This document shows, piece by piece, positions 16,241-22,955 of a stretch of 24,161 nucleotides of DNA; the stretch's first letter is position 1, and each line of letters starts with the position of its first letter. Made by a program: the position numbers and the translations under genes. Source of the stretch: an uncultured Erysipelotrichaceae bacterium (GTDB lineage Bacteria; Bacillota_I; Bacilli_A; Erysipelotrichales; Coprobacillaceae); contig CAJUOS010000037.1 in the NCBI GenBank assembly GCA_910588075.1, positions 1 to 24,161 on the forward strand, in the 5' to 3' direction. The notes beneath the pieces are model-generated. The model did no database searches, had not been told where the DNA came from, and worked only from the letters and a program-made list of their open reading frames with translations.

Positions 16241-16273
16241 AAAAAAACAATACCTCAAATAAATGAGATATTG
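16241..16273 (-). terminator. Terminator of the small peptide pair
   Basis: Minus-strand stem CAATATCTCA/TGAGGTATTG (arms 16264-16273 and 16248-16257, one G-T wobble), 6-base loop and seven T (16241-16247). It lies 19 bases beyond the stop codon of the 24-residue ORF and separates it from the suf promoter. Confidence 0.85.
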
Positions 16274-16291
16274 CCTTTCTCTTTAATCATT

Positions 16292-16366
16292 TTAGCAAAT
16301 ACCACAAATGATAACCAACAAGATAAATAAAACTAATACTAAAGTAAATGATCCTTGATGAGCCAT
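16292..16366 (-). CDS. YjcZ-like tiny transmembrane peptide, 24 residues
   Basis: Very small ORF: 24 residues, one hydrophobic helix (FTLVLVLFILLVIICG) after the short polar start MAHQGS, ending in Cys. The F-x-L-V-L-V-L-F-I-L-L-V-I pattern is that of the YjcZ/tiny-TM family of sporulation-associated peptides in Bacillus (FALIVVLFILLIIVG type). It has a perfect ribosome site AAGGAGG (16374-16380) seven bases before ATG. It sits immediately after the 28-residue peptide gene (stop at 16383) and is closed by a strong terminator, so it looks like a real two-gene unit. Function in the family is unknown; a spore-membrane role is inference. Confidence 0.8.
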   Translation of the reverse strand: MAHQGSFTLVLVLFILLVIICGIC

Positions 16367-16382
16367 ATATATCCCTCCTTAC

Positions 16383-16469
16383 TTAAAATATAAAACAGCA
16401 GAAAATAATTAATAAAATAAATAAAACTATTGCAATTTCAATTTGACAATCCATTTTCTTTTTCTCCAT
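16383..16469 (-). CDS. YjcZ-like tiny transmembrane peptide, 28 residues
   Basis: Small ORF of 28 residues beginning MEKKKMDCQIEI and then one hydrophobic helix (AIVLFILLIIFCCFIF) that runs to the C-terminus, with a Cys pair. The core V-L-F-I-L-L-I-I is shared with its 24-residue neighbour and with YjcZ-type sporulation peptides. The frame is open far upstream, but AAGGAGG (16477-16483) seven bases before ATG 16469 fixes the start; the upstream part overlaps the divergent prsA-like promoter. Gap to the next ribosome site is two bases, so both are on one transcript. Duplication of one ancestral peptide is likely. Confidence 0.75.
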   Translation of the reverse strand: MEKKKMDCQIEIAIVLFILLIIFCCFIF

Positions 16470-16491
16470 AAAATTTCCTCCTTCTATGCAC

Positions 16492-16520
16492 ATTATATAA
16501 TATGGAAAAATGATGGTAAA
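16492..16520 (-). promoter_or_regulatory. Candidate promoter of the small peptide pair
   Basis: Minus-strand TTTACC (16515-16520), 17-base spacer, perfect TATAAT (16492-16497). Overlapping it is CATATTAT (16497-16504), which fits the CATAnnnT -10 of sigma-E or sigma-K, but a matching sporulation -35 is not clear. Either reading would serve the gene starting at 16469. Confidence 0.4.
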
Positions 16521-16543
16521 TTTTGTGTTATGGCCTACAAAAG

Positions 16544-16571
16544 TTGAAAATTTCTTAATATCGTGTATAAT
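16544..16571 (+). promoter_or_regulatory. Promoter of the PrsA-like lipoprotein genes
   Basis: TTGAAA (16544-16549), 16-base spacer, perfect TATAAT (16566-16571), 27 bases before the ATG at 16599. It faces away from the small peptide pair. Confidence 0.75.
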
Positions 16572-16598
16572 TATATTGTTTATATCAAGGAGGTTTAT

Positions 16599-17570
16599 AT
16601 GAAAGGAAAACAATTATGTGGAATTGCACTGGCAAGTGTCCTTATCTTGAGTGGATGTTCGTCTACTGTTCAAGAAAATGGTAAGGATGTTCTTGCATCA
16701 ATAGATGGAAAGAATGTTCTTGCAGATGATGTTTATACATCTTTATCTTCTTCTAAAAGTGGTCAAACAGCTTTATTCAATTATGTATTAGAAAAATTAG
16801 TTAATGAAAAATTTCCAATTAATGATGATATGAAGGAAAATGCTTCTCAAATTGTTGAGAATATTGAAGCCAACTATAAAAGTCAATATGGTGATGAAGC
16901 ACAAACTCAATTAGAAAGTGCTCTTGCTTCAGGTGGTTATAAAGATATTGAGGCTTATGAGGAATCATTGATTCAATCATTACAATATTCAGAATTTGTT
17001 AAAAAATATGTCAAAGACAATTTTGATAAAGTTTATGATGATTATTATAAACAAGAATCACCTCGTATTATGAGTATCATCAAAATTGCAATGAACGATG
17101 TAGAAAATCCTACAAATGAAGAAAAAGAAAAATTAAAAGAAATACAAAATCTTTTAAAAACAAATAAGAGCTTTGCAGATATTGCAACTTCATATTCGGA
17201 TGATAGTTCTAAAAATGCTAAAGGAAATATTGGAGTTGTAGATTCCACATTAGGTTTAACTAATAAATATGGTGAAAATGTAGAAAAATCTGCTCTATCT
17301 TTAAAAGAAGGTAAAGTTTCTCAAAGTATCAAAGGAACTGATGGTTATTATTTCTTATATTGTGTAAGTACTGATAAAGCAAAAATTAAAGAAGAATTAA
17401 AAAATGTAGATATTGATTCTCCATTACTTGCATATGATAACTACTTAATGTATTTTGCTTTTAATAGTTATAAACTCACATATAAAGATAATAATATTAA
17501 AAAACAAATTGAAAGTATTGTTAATGAAGCTTTAAAAGCAAGAGAAGAAGAAAGAGGTAAAGCAAAATGA
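16599..17570 (+). CDS. PrsA/SurA-like foldase lipoprotein with degenerate parvulin domain
   Basis: Extracellular membrane-anchored chaperone-type protein, 323 residues. The signal peptide ends in lipobox LSGC (lipidated Cys20). Residues ~30-130 form a SurA/PrsA-like N-terminal helical region (VLASIDGKNVLADDVY, LVNEKF). Residues ~145-260 form a parvulin-like domain (FADIATSYSDDSSKNAKGNIG...LSLKEGKVSQSIKGTDGYYF). The two His residues that parvulins usually carry in the HILV and GYH strands are absent here (IIKIAM and GYYFLY), so proline isomerase activity is doubtful and a holdase role is more likely. The frame is open 12 codons upstream, but AAGGAGG five bases before ATG 16599 sets the start. 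The next gene overlaps by four bases (ATGA). Confidence 0.85.
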   Translation: MKGKQLCGIALASVLILSGCSSTVQENGKDVLASIDGKNVLADDVYTSLSSSKSGQTALFNYVLEKLVNEKFPINDDMKENASQIVENIEANYKSQYGDEAQTQLESALASGGYKDIEAYEESLIQSLQYSEFVKKYVKDNFDKVYDDYYKQESPRIMSIIKIAMNDVENPTNEEKEKLKEIQNLLKTNKSFADIATSYSDDSSKNAKGNIGVVDSTLGLTNKYGENVEKSALSLKEGKVSQSIKGTDGYYFLYCVSTDKAKIKEELKNVDIDSPLLAYDNYLMYFAFNSYKLTYKDNNIKKQIESIVNEALKAREEERGKAK

Positions 17571-18424
17571 AAAAATTAGTTATGTTACTTTTATGCACAG
17601 GTTTACTTGTTGCTTGTTCTTCTTCAAATTACTCTGTAAAAGTGAGTGATGGTTCTTCAACGCTTATAAGTGGTGAAGGTATTGAAGTGACAAAACAAGA
17701 TTATTTTGAACAATTATTAGATTCCTATGGTTCTAGTAAAGTACTTAATGATGTTTTAACAGCAATTGCTGATAAAGAAATTACCAATCAAAAGGATATT
17801 GATTCTTTATTAAAAGAAAGAGAAGAAACATATACAAAATATGCAAATGGTGATTTAGATAGTTATGCCAAATCTATGGGATATAAATCTAAAGATGAAT
17901 ACATTAAAGAAGCTCTATTACCTGATGTTAAACAAGAATTATTAAGAAATAAATATATTAAAGAAAATTTAGATCATTTATTATCAGAATATCAAGTTGT
18001 TCGTTTTAAAAAGATTATTGTTTCTAAGGAATCAACTGCTCTAGCAATTATAAGTAATTCTAAAGATGAAAAAAGTTTTAATGAACAAATGAAAAAATAT
18101 TCTGATAAAGCAGAAGATGCTGGTATTGTTACAAAGAATTCTTCACTAGATGAAAATTTAACAAAAAAATTAGAAACACTTTCTAAAATAGATAAAGATG
18201 GTGTATATAGTGATTCTATTGCATTAACTGATAATACATTTGCTGTTCTTTATATTTATGATACAAAGAGAGAAAAGAAAGATGAGTATATTAATGCTCT
18301 TACAAGTGATCAAGGTTTACAAACTGATATAGAGAGTATTTATTTAAAGAAATATAACTTTAAAGTCAATGATTCAAAAATTAAAGATGCTATTAAACAA
18401 ATTTCTAGCGAATATATTGAATAA
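17567..18424 (+). CDS. Second PrsA-like lipoprotein, more divergent
   Basis: Membrane-anchored lipoprotein of 285 residues: signal peptide MKKLVMLLLCTGLLVACSS with lipobox LVAC (Cys17). A PrsA-type N-terminal region follows (ISGEGIEVTKQDYFEQLLDSYGSSKVLNDV), then a Lys/Glu-rich helical stretch. A much reduced parvulin-like segment (FKKIIVSKESTALAI, KSFNEQMKKYSDKAEDAGIV, FAVLYIYDTK) lacks the catalytic residues. Translation is coupled to the gene before it through the ATGA overlap, and a terminator follows at once, so the two form a bicistronic unit. They look like diverged duplicates and may act together on secreted proteins; that is inference. Confidence 0.8.
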   Translation: MKKLVMLLLCTGLLVACSSSNYSVKVSDGSSTLISGEGIEVTKQDYFEQLLDSYGSSKVLNDVLTAIADKEITNQKDIDSLLKEREETYTKYANGDLDSYAKSMGYKSKDEYIKEALLPDVKQELLRNKYIKENLDHLLSEYQVVRFKKIIVSKESTALAIISNSKDEKSFNEQMKKYSDKAEDAGIVTKNSSLDENLTKKLETLSKIDKDGVYSDSIALTDNTFAVLYIYDTKREKKDEYINALTSDQGLQTDIESIYLKKYNFKVNDSKIKDAIKQISSEYIE

Positions 18425-18447
18425 GGGTTTCCCTTATTCTTTATTTT
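18419..18447 (+). terminator. Terminator after the PrsA-like pair
   Basis: 9-bp stem GAATAAGGG/CCCTTATTC with loop TTT (arms 18419-18427 and 18431-18439), then a T-rich tail. It overlaps the stop codon of the second lipoprotein gene. Confidence 0.8.
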
Positions 18448-18485
18448 AGTGTAAAATAAATATAATTAAAGGAGGATATTTTTTT

Positions 18486-18893
18486 ATGAACGATTGTATT
18501 TTTTGCAAAATTGCTAATCATGAAATTCCTGGTAAAATTATATATGAAGATGATGTATGTTTAGCTTTTCTTGATTTAAGTCAAACAACACGAGGTCATA
18601 CGCTTGTCATTCCAAAAAAACATTTTGATCATTTTTTAGATGTTGATCAGGATACTCTTGCTTATCTTATTCAAACAAGTCAAAATGTTGCTAAAACATT
18701 AGAAAACAAACTACAAGCTCAAGGATTTAATATTATTACAAATATGAATGAAGTTGCTGGTCAAACTGTTAAACATTTTCATATCCATATTATTCCACGT
18801 TATCAAACAAATGATGATTTCCATATTCAATATACTGATCACTCAAATGATGTTAATTTAGATGAAATTTATAATTGTATTATGAATTCATAA
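18486..18893 (+). CDS. HIT-family nucleotide hydrolase/binding protein (HINT type)
   Basis: Small cytoplasmic protein of 135 residues, probably a purine nucleoside phosphoramidase or adenylyl-lysine hydrolase of the Hint branch. It carries the histidine triad H-F-H-I-H-I-I-P-R with His97, His99 and His101, the N-terminal zinc-type pair Cys4/Cys7 (NDCIFCKI), and the usual IYEDD, AFLDLSQTTRGHTLVIPKKH segments. Bacillus Hit is of this type. AAAGGAGG (18468-18475) lies ten bases before ATG and a TATAAT (18461-18466) just before that, but no good -35 was found. It is followed by a glycosyltransferase gene 41 bases on; functional link unclear. Confidence 0.93.
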   Translation: MNDCIFCKIANHEIPGKIIYEDDVCLAFLDLSQTTRGHTLVIPKKHFDHFLDVDQDTLAYLIQTSQNVAKTLENKLQAQGFNIITNMNEVAGQTVKHFHIHIIPRYQTNDDFHIQYTDHSNDVNLDEIYNCIMNS

Positions 18894-18934
18894 TATTGTT
18901 TTTACTTTAAATAATCATAGAAAGGAGAACACTT

Positions 18935-19978
18935 ATGAAAAAGGTTAAAATAAATATGTTATCTAATGCTGATAAAGTTGATGGTCAAGGAGTTGGTAGT
19001 GCATATTTGGAACAAGTTTCTTTAATTCAAGATGAATTAAGTGAATATTTTGATGTTGTTATTAATGATTCTAAACCAGCTGATATCATTCATTGTCATA
19101 CTATTCTACCTGAATATTTAATTAAAATGAAAAAAAATAAAGGTGTCAATGTTGCATATGTCCATTTTTTACCTGATACATTAGATGGAAGCATACGTTT
19201 GCCTAAATCAGCATTTGGTATTTTCAAAAAATATGTAACTTACTTTTATAATACTGCTGATTATTTAATTGTTGTGAATCCCATTTTTATTGATGATTTA
19301 GTTCGTTTTGGTATTGATAGAGAAAAAATTAAATATATCCCTAATTATGTTTCAAAGGAATCTTTTTATAAAGAAAATGAAGACAAAATCTATCAAATGA
19401 AATTAAAGTATGGAATTGATCAAGATGCTTTTGTCATTTTAGGTGTTGGACAAGTCCAAACAAGAAAAGGTGTTAAAGACTTTATAGAAGTTGCTCAAAA
19501 AAATCCAAATATGACTTTTGTATGGGCTGGTGGTTTTTCATTTGGTATGATTACTGATGGTTATGATGAATTAAAAGAATTATATGAAAATCCTCCATCA
19601 AATGTTAAATTTATAGGTATTGTTCCAAGAAATGAAATGAATGATGTTTATAATATTGCTGATGTCCTTTTCATGCCTTCATATAATGAGTTATTTCCTA
19701 TGTCTATACTTGAAGCTATTAATAGTTTTAAACCTCTTCTTTTAAGAGATTTAGAATTATATAAGGATATTTTATTTAAGAAATATTTATATGCTGATAG
19801 TAATGAAGATTTTTCTAATCAATTAAATAGACTTCAAAATGATAAGTCATTATATCAAAAATATAGTCAATATTCTAAAGAAATAAGTGAATATTACTCA
19901 AAAGAACATGTAAAAGAAATGTGGAAAAATTTCTATCTTGATATTATCAATAAACCATTAAACAAAAGAAGTGAATAA
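18935..19978 (+). CDS. GT4 glycosyltransferase, probable diglycosyl-diacylglycerol synthase (CpoA/DGS type)
   Basis: Probable second enzyme of membrane glycolipid synthesis, adding a sugar to monoglucosyl-diacylglycerol to make the lipoteichoic-acid-type anchor, at the inner membrane face. The 347-residue protein starts KINMLSNADKVDGQGVGSAYLEQV. The S-x-A-x-x-V-x-G-Q-G-V-G-S-A-Y opening is typical of CpoA of pneumococcus and the Acholeplasma diglucosyl enzyme. The GT-B donor site follows: GVGQVQTRKGV and SYNELFPMSILEA with the E-x7-E motif. GAAAGGAGA precedes the ATG. A perfect palindromic terminator ends it. The presumed first-step enzyme is encoded convergently at 20960-22951. Specific sugar (Glc or Gal) cannot be told. 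Confidence 0.8.
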   Translation: MKKVKINMLSNADKVDGQGVGSAYLEQVSLIQDELSEYFDVVINDSKPADIIHCHTILPEYLIKMKKNKGVNVAYVHFLPDTLDGSIRLPKSAFGIFKKYVTYFYNTADYLIVVNPIFIDDLVRFGIDREKIKYIPNYVSKESFYKENEDKIYQMKLKYGIDQDAFVILGVGQVQTRKGVKDFIEVAQKNPNMTFVWAGGFSFGMITDGYDELKELYENPPSNVKFIGIVPRNEMNDVYNIADVLFMPSYNELFPMSILEAINSFKPLLLRDLELYKDILFKKYLYADSNEDFSNQLNRLQNDKSLYQKYSQYSKEISEYYSKEHVKEMWKNFYLDIINKPLNKRSE

Positions 19979-19995
19979 TTATTCACTTCTTTTTT
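19964..19995 (+). terminator. Terminator of the HIT-glycosyltransferase unit
   Basis: Perfect palindrome GAAGTGAATAATTATTCACTTC (19968-19989), extended by A4/T4 on both sides, with a T tail. It spans the stop codon of the glycosyltransferase gene. Being symmetric, it could also stop transcripts coming from the right. Confidence 0.9.
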
Positions 19996-20003
19996 GTATA
20001 TAG

Positions 20004-20027
20004 AAAAAAAGATAATAACTATCTTTT
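20004..20027 (-). terminator. Terminator of the yhaM-type gene
   Basis: Minus-strand stem AAAAGATA/TATCTTTT (arms 20020-20027 and 20007-20014), 5-base loop, then T run. It overlaps the stop codon of the gene ending at 20026 and faces the other terminator. Confidence 0.8.
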
Positions 20028-20973
20028 ATTCATACATCTTTGGCTTATATATTGTTCTGTTTTCTAAAGCATATATTCTTTTTGAATAATCTCCTAACTC
20101 AACATTTTCTAATGCTTTATCAAACATATTAATTCTAGCATCAATATTGTCAATTAAATAAACAATTTCTGCTTCACGTATTTGTGGTAAAACTGGTGAA
20201 CCATATTCATTTTTTCCATGATGTGATAAAATCATATGTTGAAGTAAAATAACCTCTTCTCCTTCTATATTTAATGTTTTTGAAGCTTCTAATACCATTG
20301 CTTGTGCAATTGAAATATGTCCTAATAATTTCCCTTCTAAAGTATATTTAGGAACAACAGGTCCACTTAACTCAACAGTTTTTCCTAAATCATGCAAAAT
20401 AATCCCTGCATAAATTAAATCAGCATTTAATTGAGGATATATTGTTATTAATGATTTAGCTATTCTTAACATTGATAAAGTATGATATGCTAAACCAGAA
20501 ACAAACTCATGATGATTTCTACTCGCAGCTGGATATATTTCTAATTTTTCCATACTATTCTCAAATAAATATTTTGTTAAAGTATATAACTTTAAATTAG
20601 AAATACATTTAACATAATCCATTATTTCATTCATCATCTGTTCAGAACTCATAGGGGCTTTTGATAAAAATTGAACTTGTTGTGATTCCTGATAAGAAAT
20701 ATTATCAATACTTACTATTTTCATTTGCCTATCATCACTATATTTAATAATATCCCCTTTTCCTCTTACAACAGCCCCTAAAGTCAAAGAATTCATTTGT
20801 TCTTGAGAAGCATTCCATAATTTTGCATCTATTGTCCCTGTTTCATCTTGGAAAACAATACTCAAATAATTACTTTTATTTGCACCATTTGTTTTTCCTG
20901 ATGTTACATGTGAAATCAATGCTGTAAATTCAACATTATCATCTCCACACTTCATTTCTTTAATTTTTATCAT
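20026..20973 (-). CDS. yhaM: 3'-5' exoribonuclease YhaM family (OB fold plus HD domain)
   Basis: Predicted metal-dependent 3'-5' exonuclease that trims RNA (and single-stranded DNA) ends, as YhaM does in Bacillus. The 315-residue protein has an N-terminal OB fold (about residues 10-85: LISHVTSGKTNGANKSNYLSI, DETGTIDAKLWNA) and an HD domain: NHHEFVSGLAYHTLSM, IYAGIILHDLGKT with the metal-binding His-Asp, and HMILSHHGK, then EAEIVYLIDNIDARI. The frame extends seven codons upstream, but GGGAGGA six bases before ATG 20973 fixes the start, which overlaps the end of the GT-RecX gene by 14 bases. It is therefore coupled to the fusion gene and last in that operon. Confidence 0.92.
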   Translation of the reverse strand: MIKIKEMKCGDDNVEFTALISHVTSGKTNGANKSNYLSIVFQDETGTIDAKLWNASQEQMNSLTLGAVVRGKGDIIKYSDDRQMKIVSIDNISYQESQQVQFLSKAPMSSEQMMNEIMDYVKCISNLKLYTLTKYLFENSMEKLEIYPAASRNHHEFVSGLAYHTLSMLRIAKSLITIYPQLNADLIYAGIILHDLGKTVELSGPVVPKYTLEGKLLGHISIAQAMVLEASKTLNIEGEEVILLQHMILSHHGKNEYGSPVLPQIREAEIVYLIDNIDARINMFDKALENVELGDYSKRIYALENRTIYKPKMYE

Positions 20974-22951
20974 TAGATTCCTCCCATAGTTCATTAATTA
21001 TTTCAATAACATCATCATATTCATATCCTTTTTGAACTAAAAAAGTAATAATTTTACTTTTCAAAATATGCGAATCATAACGATTCTTATATCTATTATA
21101 AACGCGAAGATATTCTTTTGTTAATAACATCTTTGTATGTTCTTTAGGAATAGTAAAATCAAAATCACTAATTGCTCTTTCTACAATATCTTGAGAAAAG
21201 CCTTTATTAAATAATTTATTCTTTATATTTTGAATAAGAGCATATTGAGGCTTTGTTGTATTTTCTGAAAATAATTTCTTAACTAAATCAATAGCTTTAT
21301 CATATTCAAAATCTTGAGAATATGTTTCTAAAAATTCATCAATAACAAAAGGTGAAATACCTTCTCTTTTTAAGTTAAAAATAATCTTATTAATACCTAT
21401 TCCTAACTTTGTTGAACGATTAAAATAATTTTTTGTATATTCATAATCATCAATCAAATTTTTCTGTACAAGTATATCCATAATCATATCAATTTGAATT
21501 TCGTCAAAATCACCTTTATCTGATAATTTCTTTTGCATTTTAGCATAAGTATAATCCTTATATGTTAAATACTTTAATGCCAAATGATATGCCCTATTCA
21601 CTTGCTCATGATCTTTTAAAGCGTCTAATTCTTCTCTATCTACAACTTGACCAATACTTAAACCATATCGTTCTACAACTTGTGAGGATAAAGTTAAAAT
21701 CACATGATGATTATCAAATTGAAAAGAGACTTGATAACTTTTATTCTTATCTGGAACTATTGATACCACTTTATAACAATAATGATGTTTTGATAACGCT
21801 TTTTGATAAACAACCATTATCTTCTTATAAAAGTTTTCACTACTATATTGCATAGCATCTTCAACAGCATTATTTGCTAATAAACTTAAATCTTGGCTTG
21901 ATAATTCCAAGATTTTATTTACCAAATCATCTTTATCATCAAAGAAATATCCATTTCTTCCATCTAAAATAACACCTTCTAAGTTTTTATCATATCTTGC
22001 TAAAACTGGAACTCCACTTGCCATAGCCTCAATAAAAGTTAATCCTTGTGTTTCAGTTATAGATGCAGATACAAATATATCAGATACATGATAATATGAA
22101 GGAACTTCTTCCTTCTTCTTTGCTCCAGTAAAAAAGACATAATTTTCCAAATGATATTGCAAAACCAATTCTTTTAATTCTTCGAATTGTGGGCCTTCTC
22201 CTACAATCATTAAACAAATATTAGGATTACATTTAGAAATATCTACCATTGCTTCAATAAGTAAATCGATACTTTTTTCTGGTGCAATCCTTCCTAAAAA
22301 AGTAACTACAAATTTATCTCTTAAATGATATTTTTCAAGAATTTCATTTATTAACTTTGGCTGACTATTACTTTTAGAAAAATGTTCTAATTGTAATCCA
22401 GTACCTATTACATTAATAGAATTCAATATTCCATATTCTCTTAAAGCATCTGCTGTTTTTTGAGAAGGTACAATAAGTTCAGAACATGTTTCTCCATAAA
22501 TCTTAGATATCTTCTCTATAATTTTTTTTGCAACTTGATCTACTGCCTTTATATTACCAGGAGCAATATAATGAGAATAATCTGCCCACATTGTATGATA
22601 AGTATAACATACAGGTATATCTAAAATTTCTCCTGCAATTTTACCAAATATTCCAACTCCAAATTCTGTTTGAATATGAATAATATCAGGATTAAAATCT
22701 CTAACTTCACGCATTCCTTTAATAGAATATATATTTGAGGCTCTATATCCATATAGTTTTTTTAAATCTAAACCTGGTAATCTTAAAATATATTGATCCT
22801 CATCTGTATATAATGAATCATGTGGTAATACTGTTGTTACAACCAAAACTTGATGTCCATGTTTTACCAATTCATTTTTTAAAATACTTGTAGAGGTGGC
22901 AACCCCGTTTATATCAGGTAAATATGTATCAGTAAATAATGCAATATTCAT
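20960..22951 (-). CDS. Fusion: GT4 monoglucosyl-diacylglycerol synthase-like domain + RecX domain
   Basis: Single 663-residue open frame with two unrelated domains. Residues 1-385 form a GT4 glycosyltransferase: NIALFTDTYLPDINGVATS, HIQTEFGVGIFGKIA, CYTYHTMWADYSHYIAPG, GRIAPEKSIDLLIEA, and the donor motif E300-x7-E308. This is the type that glucosylates diacylglycerol (pneumococcal Spr0982, LafA-like). Residues ~394-660 look like full-length RecX, the modulator of RecA: a short beta-rich start (VILTLSSQVVERYGLSIGQVVDREEL), then three-helix repeats with YLTYKDYTYAKMQKKLSDKG, ILVQKNLIDDYEYTKNYF and GIGINKIIFNLKREGI. GGAGTG precedes the ATG, four bases after the flippase-like gene. No frameshift or stop at the junction. 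A weak internal ATG at residue 379 might give RecX alone. Confidence 0.88.
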   Translation of the reverse strand: MNIALFTDTYLPDINGVATSTSILKNELVKHGHQVLVVTTVLPHDSLYTDEDQYILRLPGLDLKKLYGYRASNIYSIKGMREVRDFNPDIIHIQTEFGVGIFGKIAGEILDIPVCYTYHTMWADYSHYIAPGNIKAVDQVAKKIIEKISKIYGETCSELIVPSQKTADALREYGILNSINVIGTGLQLEHFSKSNSQPKLINEILEKYHLRDKFVVTFLGRIAPEKSIDLLIEAMVDISKCNPNICLMIVGEGPQFEELKELVLQYHLENYVFFTGAKKKEEVPSYYHVSDIFVSASITETQGLTFIEAMASGVPVLARYDKNLEGVILDGRNGYFFDDKDDLVNKILELSSQDLSLLANNAVEDAMQYSSENFYKKIMVVYQKALSKHHYCYKVVSIVPDKNKSYQVSFQFDNHHVILTLSSQVVERYGLSIGQVVDREELDALKDHEQVNRAYHLALKYLTYKDYTYAKMQKKLSDKGDFDEIQIDMIMDILVQKNLIDDYEYTKNYFNRSTKLGIGINKIIFNLKREGISPFVIDEFLETYSQDFEYDKAIDLVKKLFSENTTKPQYALIQNIKNKLFNKGFSQDIVERAISDFDFTIPKEHTKMLLTKEYLRVYNRYKNRYDSHILKSKIITFLVQKGYEYDDVIEIINELWEESNDKN

Positions 22952-22955
22952 TGAA

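Noticed and set aside
17045..17248. Minus-strand frame within the first PrsA-like gene
   Set aside because: Antisense to a gene with promoter, signal peptide and domain structure.
21562..21855. Plus-strand 97-codon frame opposite the GT-RecX junction
   Set aside because: Considered as a hint that the fusion is an error, but it has no start signal, and the minus-strand frame is continuous with coherent domains on both sides.
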